A stretch of DNA of 64,000 nt from Letharia columbiana (lineage: Eukaryota > Ascomycota > Lecanoromycetes > Lecanorales > Parmeliaceae), in NCBI RefSeq assembly GCF_014066305.1, contig NW_023501083.1:365001-429000 (forward strand), given 5' to 3'. Position numbers and translations under genes: made by a program. This document shows, one piece after another, positions 23,601 to 33,895 of this stretch. Under the pieces are notes generated by a model. The model did not search any database. It was not told where the DNA came from and worked only from the letters and a program-made list of their open reading frames with translations. How positions within the stretch are numbered: the stretch's first letter is position 1; every line of letters begins with the position of its first letter.

Positions 23601-25966
23601 TGGGTCGTGGACTCGGATGTGAGAGTTGTGGAGTTGTAAGTGCTTTCCGAGCAACATCTTTCCATGTTCAGATACTTCTTGAATCATATCATACGGCTCG
23701 AAGGTCTCATATCTTGCGACTGGAGTGCTGACACCACATTTTAAGGTCAAGAGGGTTGGGCCTGAGGTCAAGCATCTCAAAGTAGGCGATCGAGTCCTCT
23801 GCTGCACCGATGGATCCTTTTCGACTACTTGGTCCATGAGCGAACTCTTTTGCGCAAAGATGTCAGACAGCCTCAGCTTCGTCGAAGCAGCTACGATTCC
23901 TCTCGTCTACGGTACAGTCATCGCTGGCTTGATGGACTGCGCGAAGCTGTCCAAAGGACAGGTATGTCACATGCTGATTATAGGGATATCGTTCATGCTA
24001 AAACCTTATCCAGACTGTCCTCATTCACTCTGCTTGCGGTGGCGTTGGTATAGCTGCTGTTCAAATAGCAAAGATGATAGGAGCTGAAGTAAGCGACCGA
24101 TTTCACTATTCTCTCGAATAGGTACTAACGCCGCTTCCTGCAGATCTTTTGTACTGTGGGCAACCAAGAAAAGGTTGATTTCCTTATGCAAAACTTTAGT
24201 ATACCCCGGAACCGCATCTTCAATTCGCGAGACACAAGCTTCTTGCGAGATGTGCTTAGGGAAACCGGCGGCAAAGGAGTAAATGTGGTCCTTAACTCAC
24301 TTTCCGGCGAACTACTACACTCATCGTGGAAGTGTGTTGCTGACTTCGGAACCATGGTCGAAATTGGCAAACGAGACTTCATTGGAAACGGAAATTTGGC
24401 AATGAACCTATTCGAGAACAACCGATCTTTTATCGGTCTTGATCTGTCCCAGATTTGCTTTTACCGGCCAAATGCTATACATGAGTAAGCTACGCCCTTT
24501 CTATCGCTCTACTGTGTGTTGCTGACAGTTGATAGCCTTCTTCGTCGGGCAATGGAGTTTTATGAGCAGGGCTACATCAAGCCTATCACGCCCATGAAAG
24601 AATTCGAGGCTGCCCACATCGAGGATGCCATGCGTTACATGCAAAAAGGTCAACATATCGGGAAAATTGTCGTCACCTTCCCCAAAGACCCCATGGAGCT
24701 GGAGGCAACGGCAGATCCAAAAGAGTTAGTCCTTCGTCCCGATGTGTCGTACCTGTCCATTGGGGGTCTTGGCGGTCTGGGTCGATCTATCGCATCCTGG
24801 ATGGTCGAGAAAGGCGCTAGACATCTAATCTTCTTTTCACGGTCTGCCGGCTCTGTGACCAGTGAGGACCCTTACATCAAGGAATTAGCGGCCCTTGGAT
24901 GTTCGGTCCAGACATTCTCTGGTAGTGTTTCCAATCTGTCAGACGTCAAAAGGGTCATTTCCTCGGCTGCAAAACCTATCGCTGGAGTACTCCAAGCTTC
25001 CATGGTCCTCAGTGTGAGTAATTCTTTTCGTAGCTATCAATTTGCTTTTGACCTGACGTTTCTTCCCAGGACGCTGCATTGGGTGAGATGACCTTCGAAC
25101 AATGGCAAACCGCTCTTCTGCCAAAAGTACAGGGCACATGGAATCTGCACGAAGCACTACTGGCGCAGAAGCAATCACTCGATTTCTTCTTCCTCTTCAG
25201 CTCTGTCTCCGGAGTAGGTGGGCAATGGGGTCAAGCAAACTACGCAGCTGGCAACACCTTCCTCGATGCTTTTGTACAATACCGTCACTCACTTGGCCTT
25301 CCCGCGTCAGTCCTTGACATCGGTGCCATGGAGGACGTGGGATACCTGAGTCAAAACAGCGGCATCCTCGAAGCACTTCGCGCCACCTCCCTACACACGC
25401 TCCATGAGCAAGATCTCCTCGATTCCCTCCAACTCATGATCGATCGCTCGCTTCCTGCCCCTCAATCTTCTCCAATGAAGACGGCCCGTTACGTCAACCC
25501 AAGCCAGGTCGCCATCGGTGTCCGCTCCACACTCCCTCTCTCCGCACCAAACAATCGCACCATCTGGAAGAAAGACCCGCGTATGGCCGTATACCGCAAC
25601 CTCGAATCCCTCAGCGCCACCAGCGCGGCTTCCTCCGGCAACGATGAAGGCCTCAAGCAATTCCTCCGCGACGCGAGCAAAAACCCCGCACTCCTGGACC
25701 TCGCCCCTTCAATCGAATACCTAGCCAAGGAGGCGGGCACCACGCTATTCGGCTTCATGATGCGCAGCGACGAGGAACCCTCCATGGACGTGCCGCTCGC
25801 GAGCTTAGGCGTCGATTCGCTCGTCAGTATCGAGTTGCGCAACTGGTTCCGGCAGAAGGTCGGGGCCGAGTTCACGGTCCTCGAGGTGGTGAATTCGAAC
25901 AGCATCACCCATCTGGGCGAACAGGCGGCGGCGAAGTTGAAGGAGAAATTCCAGGCTAGACAGTAG
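17671..25966 (+). CDS. Highly reducing type I polyketide synthase (KS-AT-DH-cMT-ER-KR-ACP)
   Basis: An iterative synthase of about 2498 aa. Fourteen exons fit in phase: 17671-18338, 18391-18835, 18911-18979, 19028-19151, 19205-19317, 19367-19805, 19859-20314, 20396-23502, 23567-23635, 23746-23961, 24014-24088, 24144-24484, 24536-25013 and 25070-25966. KS runs from about residue 61: Cys230 in TACSSSL (created by splicing), His366 in HGTGTK, His401 in NLGHSEG. AT from about 572: GQGAQW and Ser666 in GHSSGE. DH from about 943: His975 and Asp1142 in HPATLDSS. cMT: SAM loop LEIGAGTGG at 1404-1412. ER from about 1775: [12 protein letters not shown] at 1908-1919. KR: GGLGGLG at 2117-2123 and Tyr2258. 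ACP: Ser2450 in LGVDSL. All catalytic residues I looked for are present. No thioesterase, reductase or acyltransferase follows the ACP, so release must be in trans, plausibly by the type III PKS. The N-terminal 60 residues are an Asn/Gly/Ser-rich linker. Confidence 0.97.
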
Positions 25967-26621
25967 GCTGCCGACGATAGATGGATTACCGTCCTACACC
26001 TTCAAAGCGCCTCCAACGCCTTGTATTTACCTACTGTGGCTATCTGCTCGTTGGCGCTAGCGAGGTCTCTTGATACGCTTCCAGCACGGAGCGATTCCGG
26101 CCCTCCGTGCTGTGCATCACGAGACTGGCCCGTTTCGTTTCATCGATCCAATTTTTGTGTCTGTCGGGACTTCATCGCTGCTTCTGCGTGGATCTGTTGT
26201 AAGGGAGTCGGTATTAGATAGGCGTCTGGAATATATAGAAACGATATCTAGACTGAGAGTCTGAACCATTCATTCATGCATTGATTTTCCCGCTCCTTTC
26301 TTTCTATCTTTCTCTCTCTCTCTCTACCCACTCGGATGGAATTTTCTAGTATCCATCGACCGTCGATCTCCCTCAGCATAAGAGTTTTATATCTTCTACT
26401 CGCTATATCCTTCACCCGTACACACATACGTACGTACCGTATCGATATATATCTTTCCCCCCGCATGGATCGTGCTCGCATGCAGGTGGATGAGCTGGCT
26501 CGAATCGGTGGTTTGCCCCAACTCGCCCGAATTTCCGCCTCGCGGGATGAGGGAGGCTTTTGCGCTGGCTGCGATTGCTATTTGGTCACTTGTTCACTTG
26601 CTCAACTTTTTCCTTTGTTCT

Positions 26622-26700
26622 TTTTCGGTCCCTTTCCTTTCCTTTCCTTTCTTTTCCTTTCCTTTCCGCTCCTTTCCTTTCGTTTCCCCTTTTCCTGTCC
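26622..26700. repeat. (CCTTT)n pyrimidine microsatellite
   Basis: The plus strand is a long run of CCTTT/CCTTTT units, with a (CT)n run a little upstream at about 26306-26324. Pure purine/pyrimidine asymmetry is evident. Confidence 0.85.
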
Positions 26701-26825
26701 CTAAATTCTTCTAGGGGATTCTTTCCCCTTAGAACTCCGCTCCACCACACACCACAAGCATCAAACCCCTTACGTATATACATCACTTGGAGTCTTGCGT
26801 CGTGGGACCGTGTCCGCTTTGGATG

Positions 26826-27180
26826 ATCGGTGGTGCGACGGGTCGGGATTGCGGTTGGCTGGATGGGGTTGGCTGGATGGGGTTTTTGGCTGGAGTTGGT
26901 TGGGGGGTAGGGGTTTGGGGATGGTGTTGTGGGATTGTGAGTGTTGGGTTGTTGGGGTTGTTGGGGATCGTTGGGGTTGGGTGGGGGGTGGGGTGGGGGA
27001 GAAGAGAAGGGGAGGAGAGGAGACGCTGGAAAGGAAACCCGAGGGCTGGATCTGAGTCCTTGTCTTTTTTACATACGTGGGGTATATGGGTAGGTAGGTG
27101 GGTGGGTGGGGTGGAAGGGGATACTTTGTGTCGCGTCTTTGTTGTGCGTTTTGGGGTGGGGGCGGTGTTGGGCATGACGC
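26826..27180 (+). repeat. G/T-rich tract with many G-runs
   Basis: The plus strand is dominated by G and T, with numerous runs of three to seven G at short spacing (for example around 26935-27000). These could fold into G-quadruplexes. It lies between the convergent HR-PKS and MFS genes. Confidence 0.7.
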
Positions 27181-27390
27181 GAATTGAAGTTTGAGTGAAT
27201 TGATAGCGTTGGAGGTATATATGGAGGGATATCCATGTCTATAGTAGTATCTCTTACGCCTGTGTACGCTCTGGATGCATTATTAAAAAAAAAGGATATG
27301 CCCGACACACGACGGAGGTTTAGGGAAATGAGATGCTAGTGACATGGAATCGAAGCTAGATGACTATCCTTGCTCCTTCTGATCCATCGG

Positions 27391-29335
27391 CTATTTCTTC
27401 AACTCCGCTGTCTCAACCGGGGTTATGTCGTCGGCGGCGACGTCTGTTTCACCCGTTCTGACCGCACTGGAAATATCGTTCGAGACATCCTGATTGAACG
27501 CACCTGTATCCTTCTCAACACCGACCACAGCACCAGGTAGCGCGTCGGCGGCGGCTAGTTCAGGATCTCCGCCCGCTTCCTTGATCTTTTGGTTCTTCTG
27601 CTCGTCGAAGCCTTGCTCCGTGCTTAGCTTTTGATTCAGGTCGTAATGCTTGATGAAGATCGTAGTGAAGAGGGCAAGACCCGCCAATCCACACATGAGC
27701 GCCCAGATGGGGCGGATGCTATGCGACAAGGCAAGTCTGAGGATCGCTTTCCGCGGATCTGAGTTCGGCATGGCGTTGATTTGGCGGATCAGCGACACCA
27801 CGTCGACACTGTACGACGTGGCAGAGCCTGATAGGGAAGGGTAGCTCGCCAAATTTGCGGCCATGCGGTTCTGGAAGACGACCCCACCGATGGCGACGCC
27901 GATGGTTTGGCCGAAACAGCGGAAGAAGGTGAACATGGCTGCAGCGATGGCGATGTCTTTTGGCGGGGCGGAGGCTTGGATGGCGAGGGCCATGGCGGGG
28001 AAGAGTAGGCCGATTCCGATGCCGGAGACGAGCATGAGGAAGACCCAGGCTGGGATGGTCGTCGAGGGGGAGAGGATGTAGAGCAGGCCGGAGCCCATGG
28101 TGGCCAAGACCCAGCCGACCCAGAGCGCCCAGCGGTAGTGACCCGTTTTGGCAGCGACAACGCCGACGATCATGGCGCAAGGGACGACGGTCAGAGATTG
28201 CGGGAGCGCAGAGACGCCGGCAAGGACTGGGGTGAAATCTTGCGCGCCTTCGAAGAAGAGAGGCATGTAATAGAGGATAGACCATAGGATGATGCCGTGG
28301 ATGAAGGTGAGGAAGTAGGCGATGTTGGTGTCTTTGTTTTTGAAAATTCCGAGAGGGAGGAGCGTGTGGGTCGCAAGCTTGGCTTCCCAAATGACAAAGA
28401 CTGAGAGGCCGAACAAGCCGATTATAATGGGAACGAGGGTGTGCCAACTTGACCAGGCGTACATGACGCCGCCCCAAGTGATGGCTATGAGAAAAGATGT
28501 TGATGAGCCGAGGAAGATGACAGAGCCGACGTAGTCGATTTCGCGAAGCTTTTGTTTCAGAGTGCGTTTCCGACTCTCGAGTTTAAGAAAGGCAATGATG
28601 CCGGCGAAGCCGATAGCCACGATGGGCAAATTGAGATAAAAGATCCAGCGCCAGGCACCTGCTTGGGCGAGGGCACCTCCAATCAGAGGACCGGACACGC
28701 TACCGATGGCCCAGACGATACTGATGAGAGCAAAGTAGTTGCCTCGCTCGCGGAGGGGCACCATATCCGTGATGAGGATTTCCGTGAGAGCGATAATACC
28801 TCCCCCGCCGGTACCTTGGATGGAACGGCCAACAAGCATCATGGTGAAGTTCTTCGACACGGCGCAGACAATGGAGCCGACAGTGAAGAAGGTAAGGGCT
28901 ACGAGAAGGAGGGGGCGACGACCCCATAGGTGGGAGAAAGCGACGAAGTTAGGCTGCCAGACGGTGGAGGTCAGCAGGAATGAGGTTCCGGCCCAGAAGG
29001 CTTCAATTGCATTGCCTTTGAGGGCGACGGTGATGACCTTTGAGCATGTTAACGGGTAGGACGGTTATGATGGTTGATTGATCACATGATCAGACGATAA
29101 GGCTTACCGGTAAGGCTACCGAAACGATGGTGGCATCTAAAGCGCAGGCCAGATTGACAATGGCGATTGAAGTGAAGGCAGATAGAAGCCGCCATCCTGG
29201 CTTGAATTTCTCTATCTCTTCTGAATTCGAGTTCAGCTTTCCCAATGGCTCAGTCGTTTCATCTACTTTTTCTGGGCCCACCGTCTCCTGCTTGGTTATC
29301 TCTGAGCCCGCCGATGTCTCCATTTCCGTTGACAT
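27391..29335 (-). CDS. MFS drug/metabolite exporter (DHA2, 14-helix type)
   Basis: A proton-coupled plasma-membrane exporter of the major facilitator superfamily, 624 aa in two exons (29335-29108 and 29037-27391). The ATG at 29335 begins a hydrophilic N-terminus; the first helix leads into LDATIVSVALP, the DHA2-family signature, which is interrupted by the intron. Motif A appears as SHLWGRRP (111-118) and the antiporter-type loop as GSVSGPLIGGAL. About 14 hydrophobic segments follow, and the last about 80 residues are a hydrophilic acidic tail. It ends facing the HR-PKS stop, and its upstream region carries AGTCGGG repeats and a CGG-N12-CCG palindrome. Export of the cluster product or self-protection is the likely role; the substrate cannot be read from sequence. 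Confidence 0.93.
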
Positions 29336-29922
29336 TCCACAGGCTGTGCTGAAACAGGTTTGGAAAGGGGAGGGAGAGTCAAGCCAACGGGCGGGCAGGG
29401 ATTTCTCTTTCTTCAACCGCCAAAATGAAAGAAGAAGAAAAAAGATATGAAGAGCAAAATGAGTAGAACGACAGTCAACGAGCGTCTAGAATATTGAGAG
29501 GAACCTGCCTACAGTGTGTGCCAGCTTGTTGCAGGCTGACTCGGACGAACTATCAAACCGACTCCGCAGAGTTTGCCCGAAGAGCGGAATCTAGCTTTTC
29601 ACAGCTAGCTCCATGCGGGTCGGAGGGGTGATTGAATCTTATAAGGTTCGGGACCTAAAAGGCGTAGGTGTGCTTGGCACTCTTTTCTGACAGGTGTACT
29701 ACCTCACTAGTGTCTTGGCGAGAACATCCAGTGGCCTAGAGAATCTCACCTCATCTTACTTACCATGCCCATCCACCCTCTTCGTAAATCTGTTGGACTT
29801 GACCGCCATTTGTCAGTCAAACAAACATACACAGTCCCTGATAATGGAATCAGCGGACTCGGGATCATGCTCACGACACCACTTGTCAGAACTCTTCTAC
29901 TCCTGCCTTTGTAGTCCTCGCA

Positions 29923-29949
29923 AGTCGGGCTCAGTCGGGCTCAGTCGGA
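29923..29949 (+). promoter_or_regulatory. Three phased AGTCGG(G/A) repeats upstream of the MFS gene
   Basis: Copies at 29923-29929, 29933-29939 (AGTCGGG) and 29943-29949 (AGTCGGA) are spaced exactly 10 bp apart, one helical turn, about 590 bp upstream of the MFS ATG. The unit AGTCGGGCTC recurs in the SDR upstream region. Confidence 0.5.
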
Positions 29950-30229
29950 CGCGCTACTCCCTTTTCCAAGCTCGGAATCCTTGCCCAATTCGTACCAATT
30001 GTCTGACTCATTTGCGCTTACTACTCTTCCATCTCGGGCCAGCTCTGCGACCCCTCCCTTGTTTCAAGAAGGATTCCTCCTGAAATGTATCGCTTTCTAC
30101 GTGCGTGCTTAGCGTCCCTTGTAGCCTCGAGGCTTGTGTTGACACGTCTGTTGATTGGCATGCCAAGGGAATCTGGATATGAGCGGCTGCAGGGTTGGCC
30201 CTTGGGGTCGGCCTAGAAGAGGAGTCATA

Positions 30230-30247
30230 CGGTGCAAATTTGCACCG
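30230..30247. promoter_or_regulatory. Perfect 18-bp palindrome CGG-N12-CCG
   Basis: CGGTGCAAATTTGCACCG is a perfect palindrome. Inverted CGG triplets 12 bp apart are a classic recognition layout for dimeric fungal Zn2Cys6 regulators. It lies between the MFS and SDR genes; a near-identical site lies upstream of the SDR. Confidence 0.55.
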
Positions 30248-31278
30248 CTATCACTGCCGGCACTACGTACCGCCGACGCCGTTCTGCGAGGGAGGAAGTG
30301 CACCTGGTGCACCGAATATGGCAAGTGATACGTGTACACCCCTTTTTGACACATCGACACCGCCCTCCATGTCCGGGAATAGCTTCCGGGTACGATGGGT
30401 GATAGACCCGACTCGCTCTAGCTTGCATCTTTAGGGGCACTTCCCGGCTCGACACGAATATCTACTGTCCACAATTATCTCCGCCCCCCCGGCGGAAGGG
30501 CTAGTCTGTTTAACATCCAGCGCACCGGAGGATTGTAGGAGCGAGTGTGTACAGGAAAGGGTAAGGATCCTGTTCACGAGCGACGCACTCTGTAGGTAGC
30601 AAGACCACCGCATTTGGCGCACTCGAGACGACGCCTCGGCCCGGAAACAGCACCCGGATGTGAGGTGGGTGTCGATGTATCAAAAAGGAGTGTATACGTA
30701 TCACATCCGCAAACAAAGCGGTCAATCTATTCTATGAGTGTCCGTGAGTCAATTCGCATCCGCGCTACCATCTAGGACATGGTTCGAGTACTCACTCTAC
30801 ATACCCTACCGGCACAAAAATCTACCCTACGTCAGGGGCGCGAAGTCAGTTGTGTTGAGGGTGGGATGTGAAGCAGGTTGACCGTCTGGTGACGACGAGA
30901 CATACACTCAAAAATTTCAGCATGTGATCTGTAGTCTTGGCTGCGGAGAGCGGCTGTTAGACTGGACATTTTTGTGATCGAGTTTATGGGTGTTGGGGGT
31001 ACAGAGGGTGGTGGAAGATATGATGTGCGAATTTTGCGGCGGTTGATGTCGAGCCAGGTCCTGGCGACATGGTAGTAGAATGAATGTCTTAGCGGAAGAT
31101 TAAAATTTGTTCTATTTCTAAAACTTTGGATTTGCTTGAGGGAAAAAAGGGCGGCATGCACGGTCTTGCTGTAGACCGGTCAAAGCGAACTGCAAGCGAA
31201 AACCCTCCTTAAGATCTAGACACCCGCTTCAGGTGTCTCAAACCTTTGACCACCACCGGAAACACGGAGGAGTCGGCG

Positions 31279-32445
31279 TCACAGGTACGGTTGGACCTGT
31301 TTCTCGCTCCACGCCCAGAATTCCGCCGCACGTCCCGTCCCGCCTTCGCTTTTAGACTTTCCGGCGGCCTCGATATCCTTCCGTATACTACTGAAGCGGC
31401 CCCAGGGGATGACTAAAAATCGCCATGTCAGCATGGCGCAGGGCAAAATGGACCTTGGACGTACTCCATGCGCCTGAATTTTTAAGCGTAACCTTGGGGG
31501 ACAATCCGGCGAAAAGTTCGGTGTAGGCGCCATACATGGGAGGGTGGAGGAAGAGGTTGAAGATGGAAGCTCCGACGCCGGACATGTGGCGCTGGAGCTC
31601 CGTTTTCAGATAGCCTGGGTTCAGAGCCTGCACGGGTCACCGGTAAGCCTTGACGAGCCCGCAGACAAACGACGTCTTGCACATACCACGCTGAGGACAC
31701 CGTCGGCTTGGTGCCGCTTGGCGAGTTCCTTGCTGTACAGTACGTTGCCGGCTTTGCTGACACCATACTTGTACCAAGCTGATTTATCCTCTTTGTAATC
31801 GAGATTCGTCATGTCAACCCCTCCTCCCTTAGGCGACATCATTTCTGCAGCCGACGACCCCAGCCAAACCACTCTGACGCTTCCTCGCGGTGCCGTTTTG
31901 GCAGTCTCGACCAGGAGAGGTGTCAGAAGTTTTGTGAAAAGGAAAGGGCTGAGACAGTTGGTTCCAAGCTGGGCCTCGTAATTCTGTTTCGTTTTCGAGC
32001 CTTGCGGGGGGATCATCACTCCGGCATTGTTCCACAACACATCGAGACGGGTTTCTTGGGCGAGGAATGCCTCGGCGGATTTTTTTACCACCATCAAGTC
32101 ATTGAGGTCGAGATGTAGGAAAACCAGCTCGCCTTTGCTTTTGGGGAAGCTGGCTTCGATGGATGCTATGGCCTTGGAGGCTTTCTGTTCCGAGCGAGCT
32201 GCGATCCACACCTTCGCATTGTGCGCATAGAGGATCTTTGCGAGCTCCAAGCCGATGCCTGCGGCGCCGCCAGTTACGAGAAAGACCTGTAGAGCTGTCA
32301 GTGTGACCGATTTGCGGCTGGCGGGACGACGGAAAGGTGATGATGGATATGAAGGAGATGAGTCTCGCACCTTGCCTGCCTGGTCTGCAAGGTCTTTCTC
32401 CGTGAACTTGGGAGCAGGCGGGAAAAGTTGGCTGATCTGGCTCAT
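31279..32445 (-). CDS. Short-chain dehydrogenase/reductase (WW-domain-oxidoreductase-like)
   Basis: An NAD(P)H-dependent SDR of 323 aa in four exons: 32445-32371, 32286-31687, 31627-31465 and 31412-31279. The Rossmann cofactor loop is TGGAAGIG (30-37). NNAG follows at 111-114, the catalytic Ser lies in WLGSSAAE (about 169-170), and the YxxxK pair is Tyr199 and Lys203 in YKYGVSKAG. The C-terminal part contains the family's NPGYLKTEL and ends FWAWSEKQVQPYL. The length matches fungal retinol-dehydrogenase/WWOX-like SDRs. Its upstream region holds two AGTCGGG copies and two CGG-N12-CCG sites, the densest regulatory block in the window. It likely oxidises or reduces a hydroxyl or keto group of the cluster product; substrate unknown. 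Confidence 0.92.
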
Positions 32446-32594
32446 TGTCAATGTTCTGGATTGTGCAATCGTTCTGTCTAAACTTCGAACTAGATCAACG
32501 CAGTGTGATTCTAAAGTTCGTCAAGCAAAAGAAGACGGTGAAGGTTGCTACGTCATGCCGAGGCTTCGCACCTGCGCTTTCTTTATGTTTGCGC

Positions 32595-32611
32595 AGTCGG
32601 GCTCAGTCGGG
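32595..32611 (+). promoter_or_regulatory. Two phased AGTCGGG repeats upstream of the SDR gene
   Basis: AGTCGGG at 32595-32601 and 32605-32611, 10 bp apart, about 150 bp upstream of the SDR ATG. The surrounding unit is identical to that at 29923-29942. Confidence 0.5.
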
Positions 32612-32627
32612 CTCTTAAAGAAGTAAA

Positions 32628-32645
32628 CGGTGCAAAGTTCGGCCG
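32628..32645. promoter_or_regulatory. CGG-N12-CCG site, imperfect copy
   Basis: CGGTGCAAAGTTCGGCCG keeps the CGG/CCG ends at 12-bp spacing but has a degenerate right arm. It starts 32 bp before a better copy. Confidence 0.45.
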
Positions 32646-32659
32646 AAGGAGGAGGAGTA

Positions 32660-32677
32660 CGGCGCAAAGTTGCGCCG
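32660..32677. promoter_or_regulatory. CGG-N12-CCG site, near-palindrome
   Basis: CGGCGCAAAGTTGCGCCG has 8-bp perfect arms around a 2-bp centre, and fits CGGYGCAA-N2-TTGCRCCG together with the site at 30230-30247. It lies about 215 bp upstream of the SDR start. Confidence 0.55.
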
Positions 32678-32979
32678 AAGTAGAATGAAGGCTCCCTAAT
32701 TCATCACCAGATCAATCTCTTTCTTGAAAAGTGTTTGATCACAATGAATGTGGCTGTAGAAGAGTGCCCCAATACTGATTCTTATTAAAAAAGATGACCA
32801 GCAAACATGTATTGCCTACGGGAGGCCTTTTCCTGCAATATCATTTTCTTACGATTTGCTGACGACGGACCCCCCAAGATAAGCTGTTAAGCTGACGCGA
32901 AGATTCTGATCCGAGCACAGCCTTGGGTCTATCCTTTAGTCCACGTACTCCCAGGAGTTCCATTCCAAACTGACCAACC

Positions 32980-33895
32980 TTAAAGACCTGCTAACCTCCT
33001 CATACCAAGATTCGATATCGTCCGACCATCCGCAAGTACCCCCGCGCCGCTCAGCGGCTTCCCGTCGTTCATGGCCAAGTCAACCAGCACTTTCCCGAGC
33101 TCTCTGGTCGGACTAATGAAACCAGGATTGACAGTTCTCAAAATTGTGAACACGATGGGGTACCCAACAGCTTTACCCGCTGGCTTCAGCTTCGGAATCC
33201 ATCCGTGAATCTCCTCATGGAACTTTGGATCCACCCCAGCGGGACGGAGGGAATAGACTTTCAAGCTCGCATATGCCGGCTCGGTGCTAAGTGCTTGTAA
33301 TTGAGCTTCGATGCGGCCTTTGACTCTACCAAAGAAGGGCGTAAAACGTCCGGGTGTCGTAGTGGCGCCTTCGCCTGTTAGAAAGGATGCGCGTCAGTAA
33401 GCAGGGACAGCAAGTCTGAATAGATGGAGGATTCCGGGAGCTTGGACGATGCACGAGATAGGTCATCATTATTACCCGAGACGTAGACGAAATTGAAAGA
33501 CTCTGACAGCGAGGCGAACGCTTTAGCGGCAGCGAGTGGGTATGATACCACAATCTCTTCGTAAAACCTACGGTGTAGAGCTCGTCATCAGCACGCGCCC
33601 AATGTCGATCCGTCAGGATTGTAGGAGAGTCATGCACCTACTCCTTGCTCACATCATTGACGCTAACGCCCAAGGCCCAGACACAGCCCGTGGCACCTTT
33701 GAGCTGATTCAGGACCTCAGTTGGGTACTGGTTGAAGTCGGTATGTAGTATGGTTTTGACCTTGGGATGACCTTCAGCCATCGGGACAGGTCGACGGCTG
33801 AGGATCGACACCGTGGTGACCAGGTTGTTGGTAAGCATCTGGTGGAGGCAGGCAGAGCCTACCAGACCTGTGGCGCCGGTGAGGATGAGATGCAT
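32980..33895 (-). CDS. Rossmann-fold NAD(P)-dependent reductase (NmrA/HTATIP2-like atypical SDR)
   Basis: A 246-aa protein in three exons: 33895-33642, 33567-33476 and 33374-32980. It opens directly with the dinucleotide-binding loop LTGATGLVG (residues about 5-13), then SRRPVP after the second strand, as in atypical extended SDRs. The middle exon gives EFYEEIVVSYPLAAAKAF and FVYVSG. The last exon gives GRVKGRIEAQLQAL and SLRPAGVD, typical of the HTATIP2-like group. A classical YxxxK pair is not evident, so catalysis is uncertain. It lies downstream of the SDR on the same strand and may be a tailoring enzyme at the cluster edge; no AGTCGGG or CGG-N12-CCG site was found in its own upstream region. 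Confidence 0.85.

Larger units (their letters stand above)
25967..27390. other. Convergent 3' intergenic region with low-complexity tracts
   Basis: This region lies between the stops of the HR-PKS (+) and MFS (-) genes. It carries CT-rich microsatellites and a strongly G-rich stretch, listed separately. I see no gene; the open frames here are by-products of low complexity. Confidence 0.7.
29336..31278. other. Long upstream region of the MFS gene
   Basis: About 1.9 kb between the MFS start and the SDR stop. It carries phased AGTCGGG repeats, a CGG-N12-CCG palindrome and a lone CCCGACT at 30407-30413. Short open frames on both strands have no recognisable motif. An unrecognised small gene cannot be excluded. 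Confidence 0.5.
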
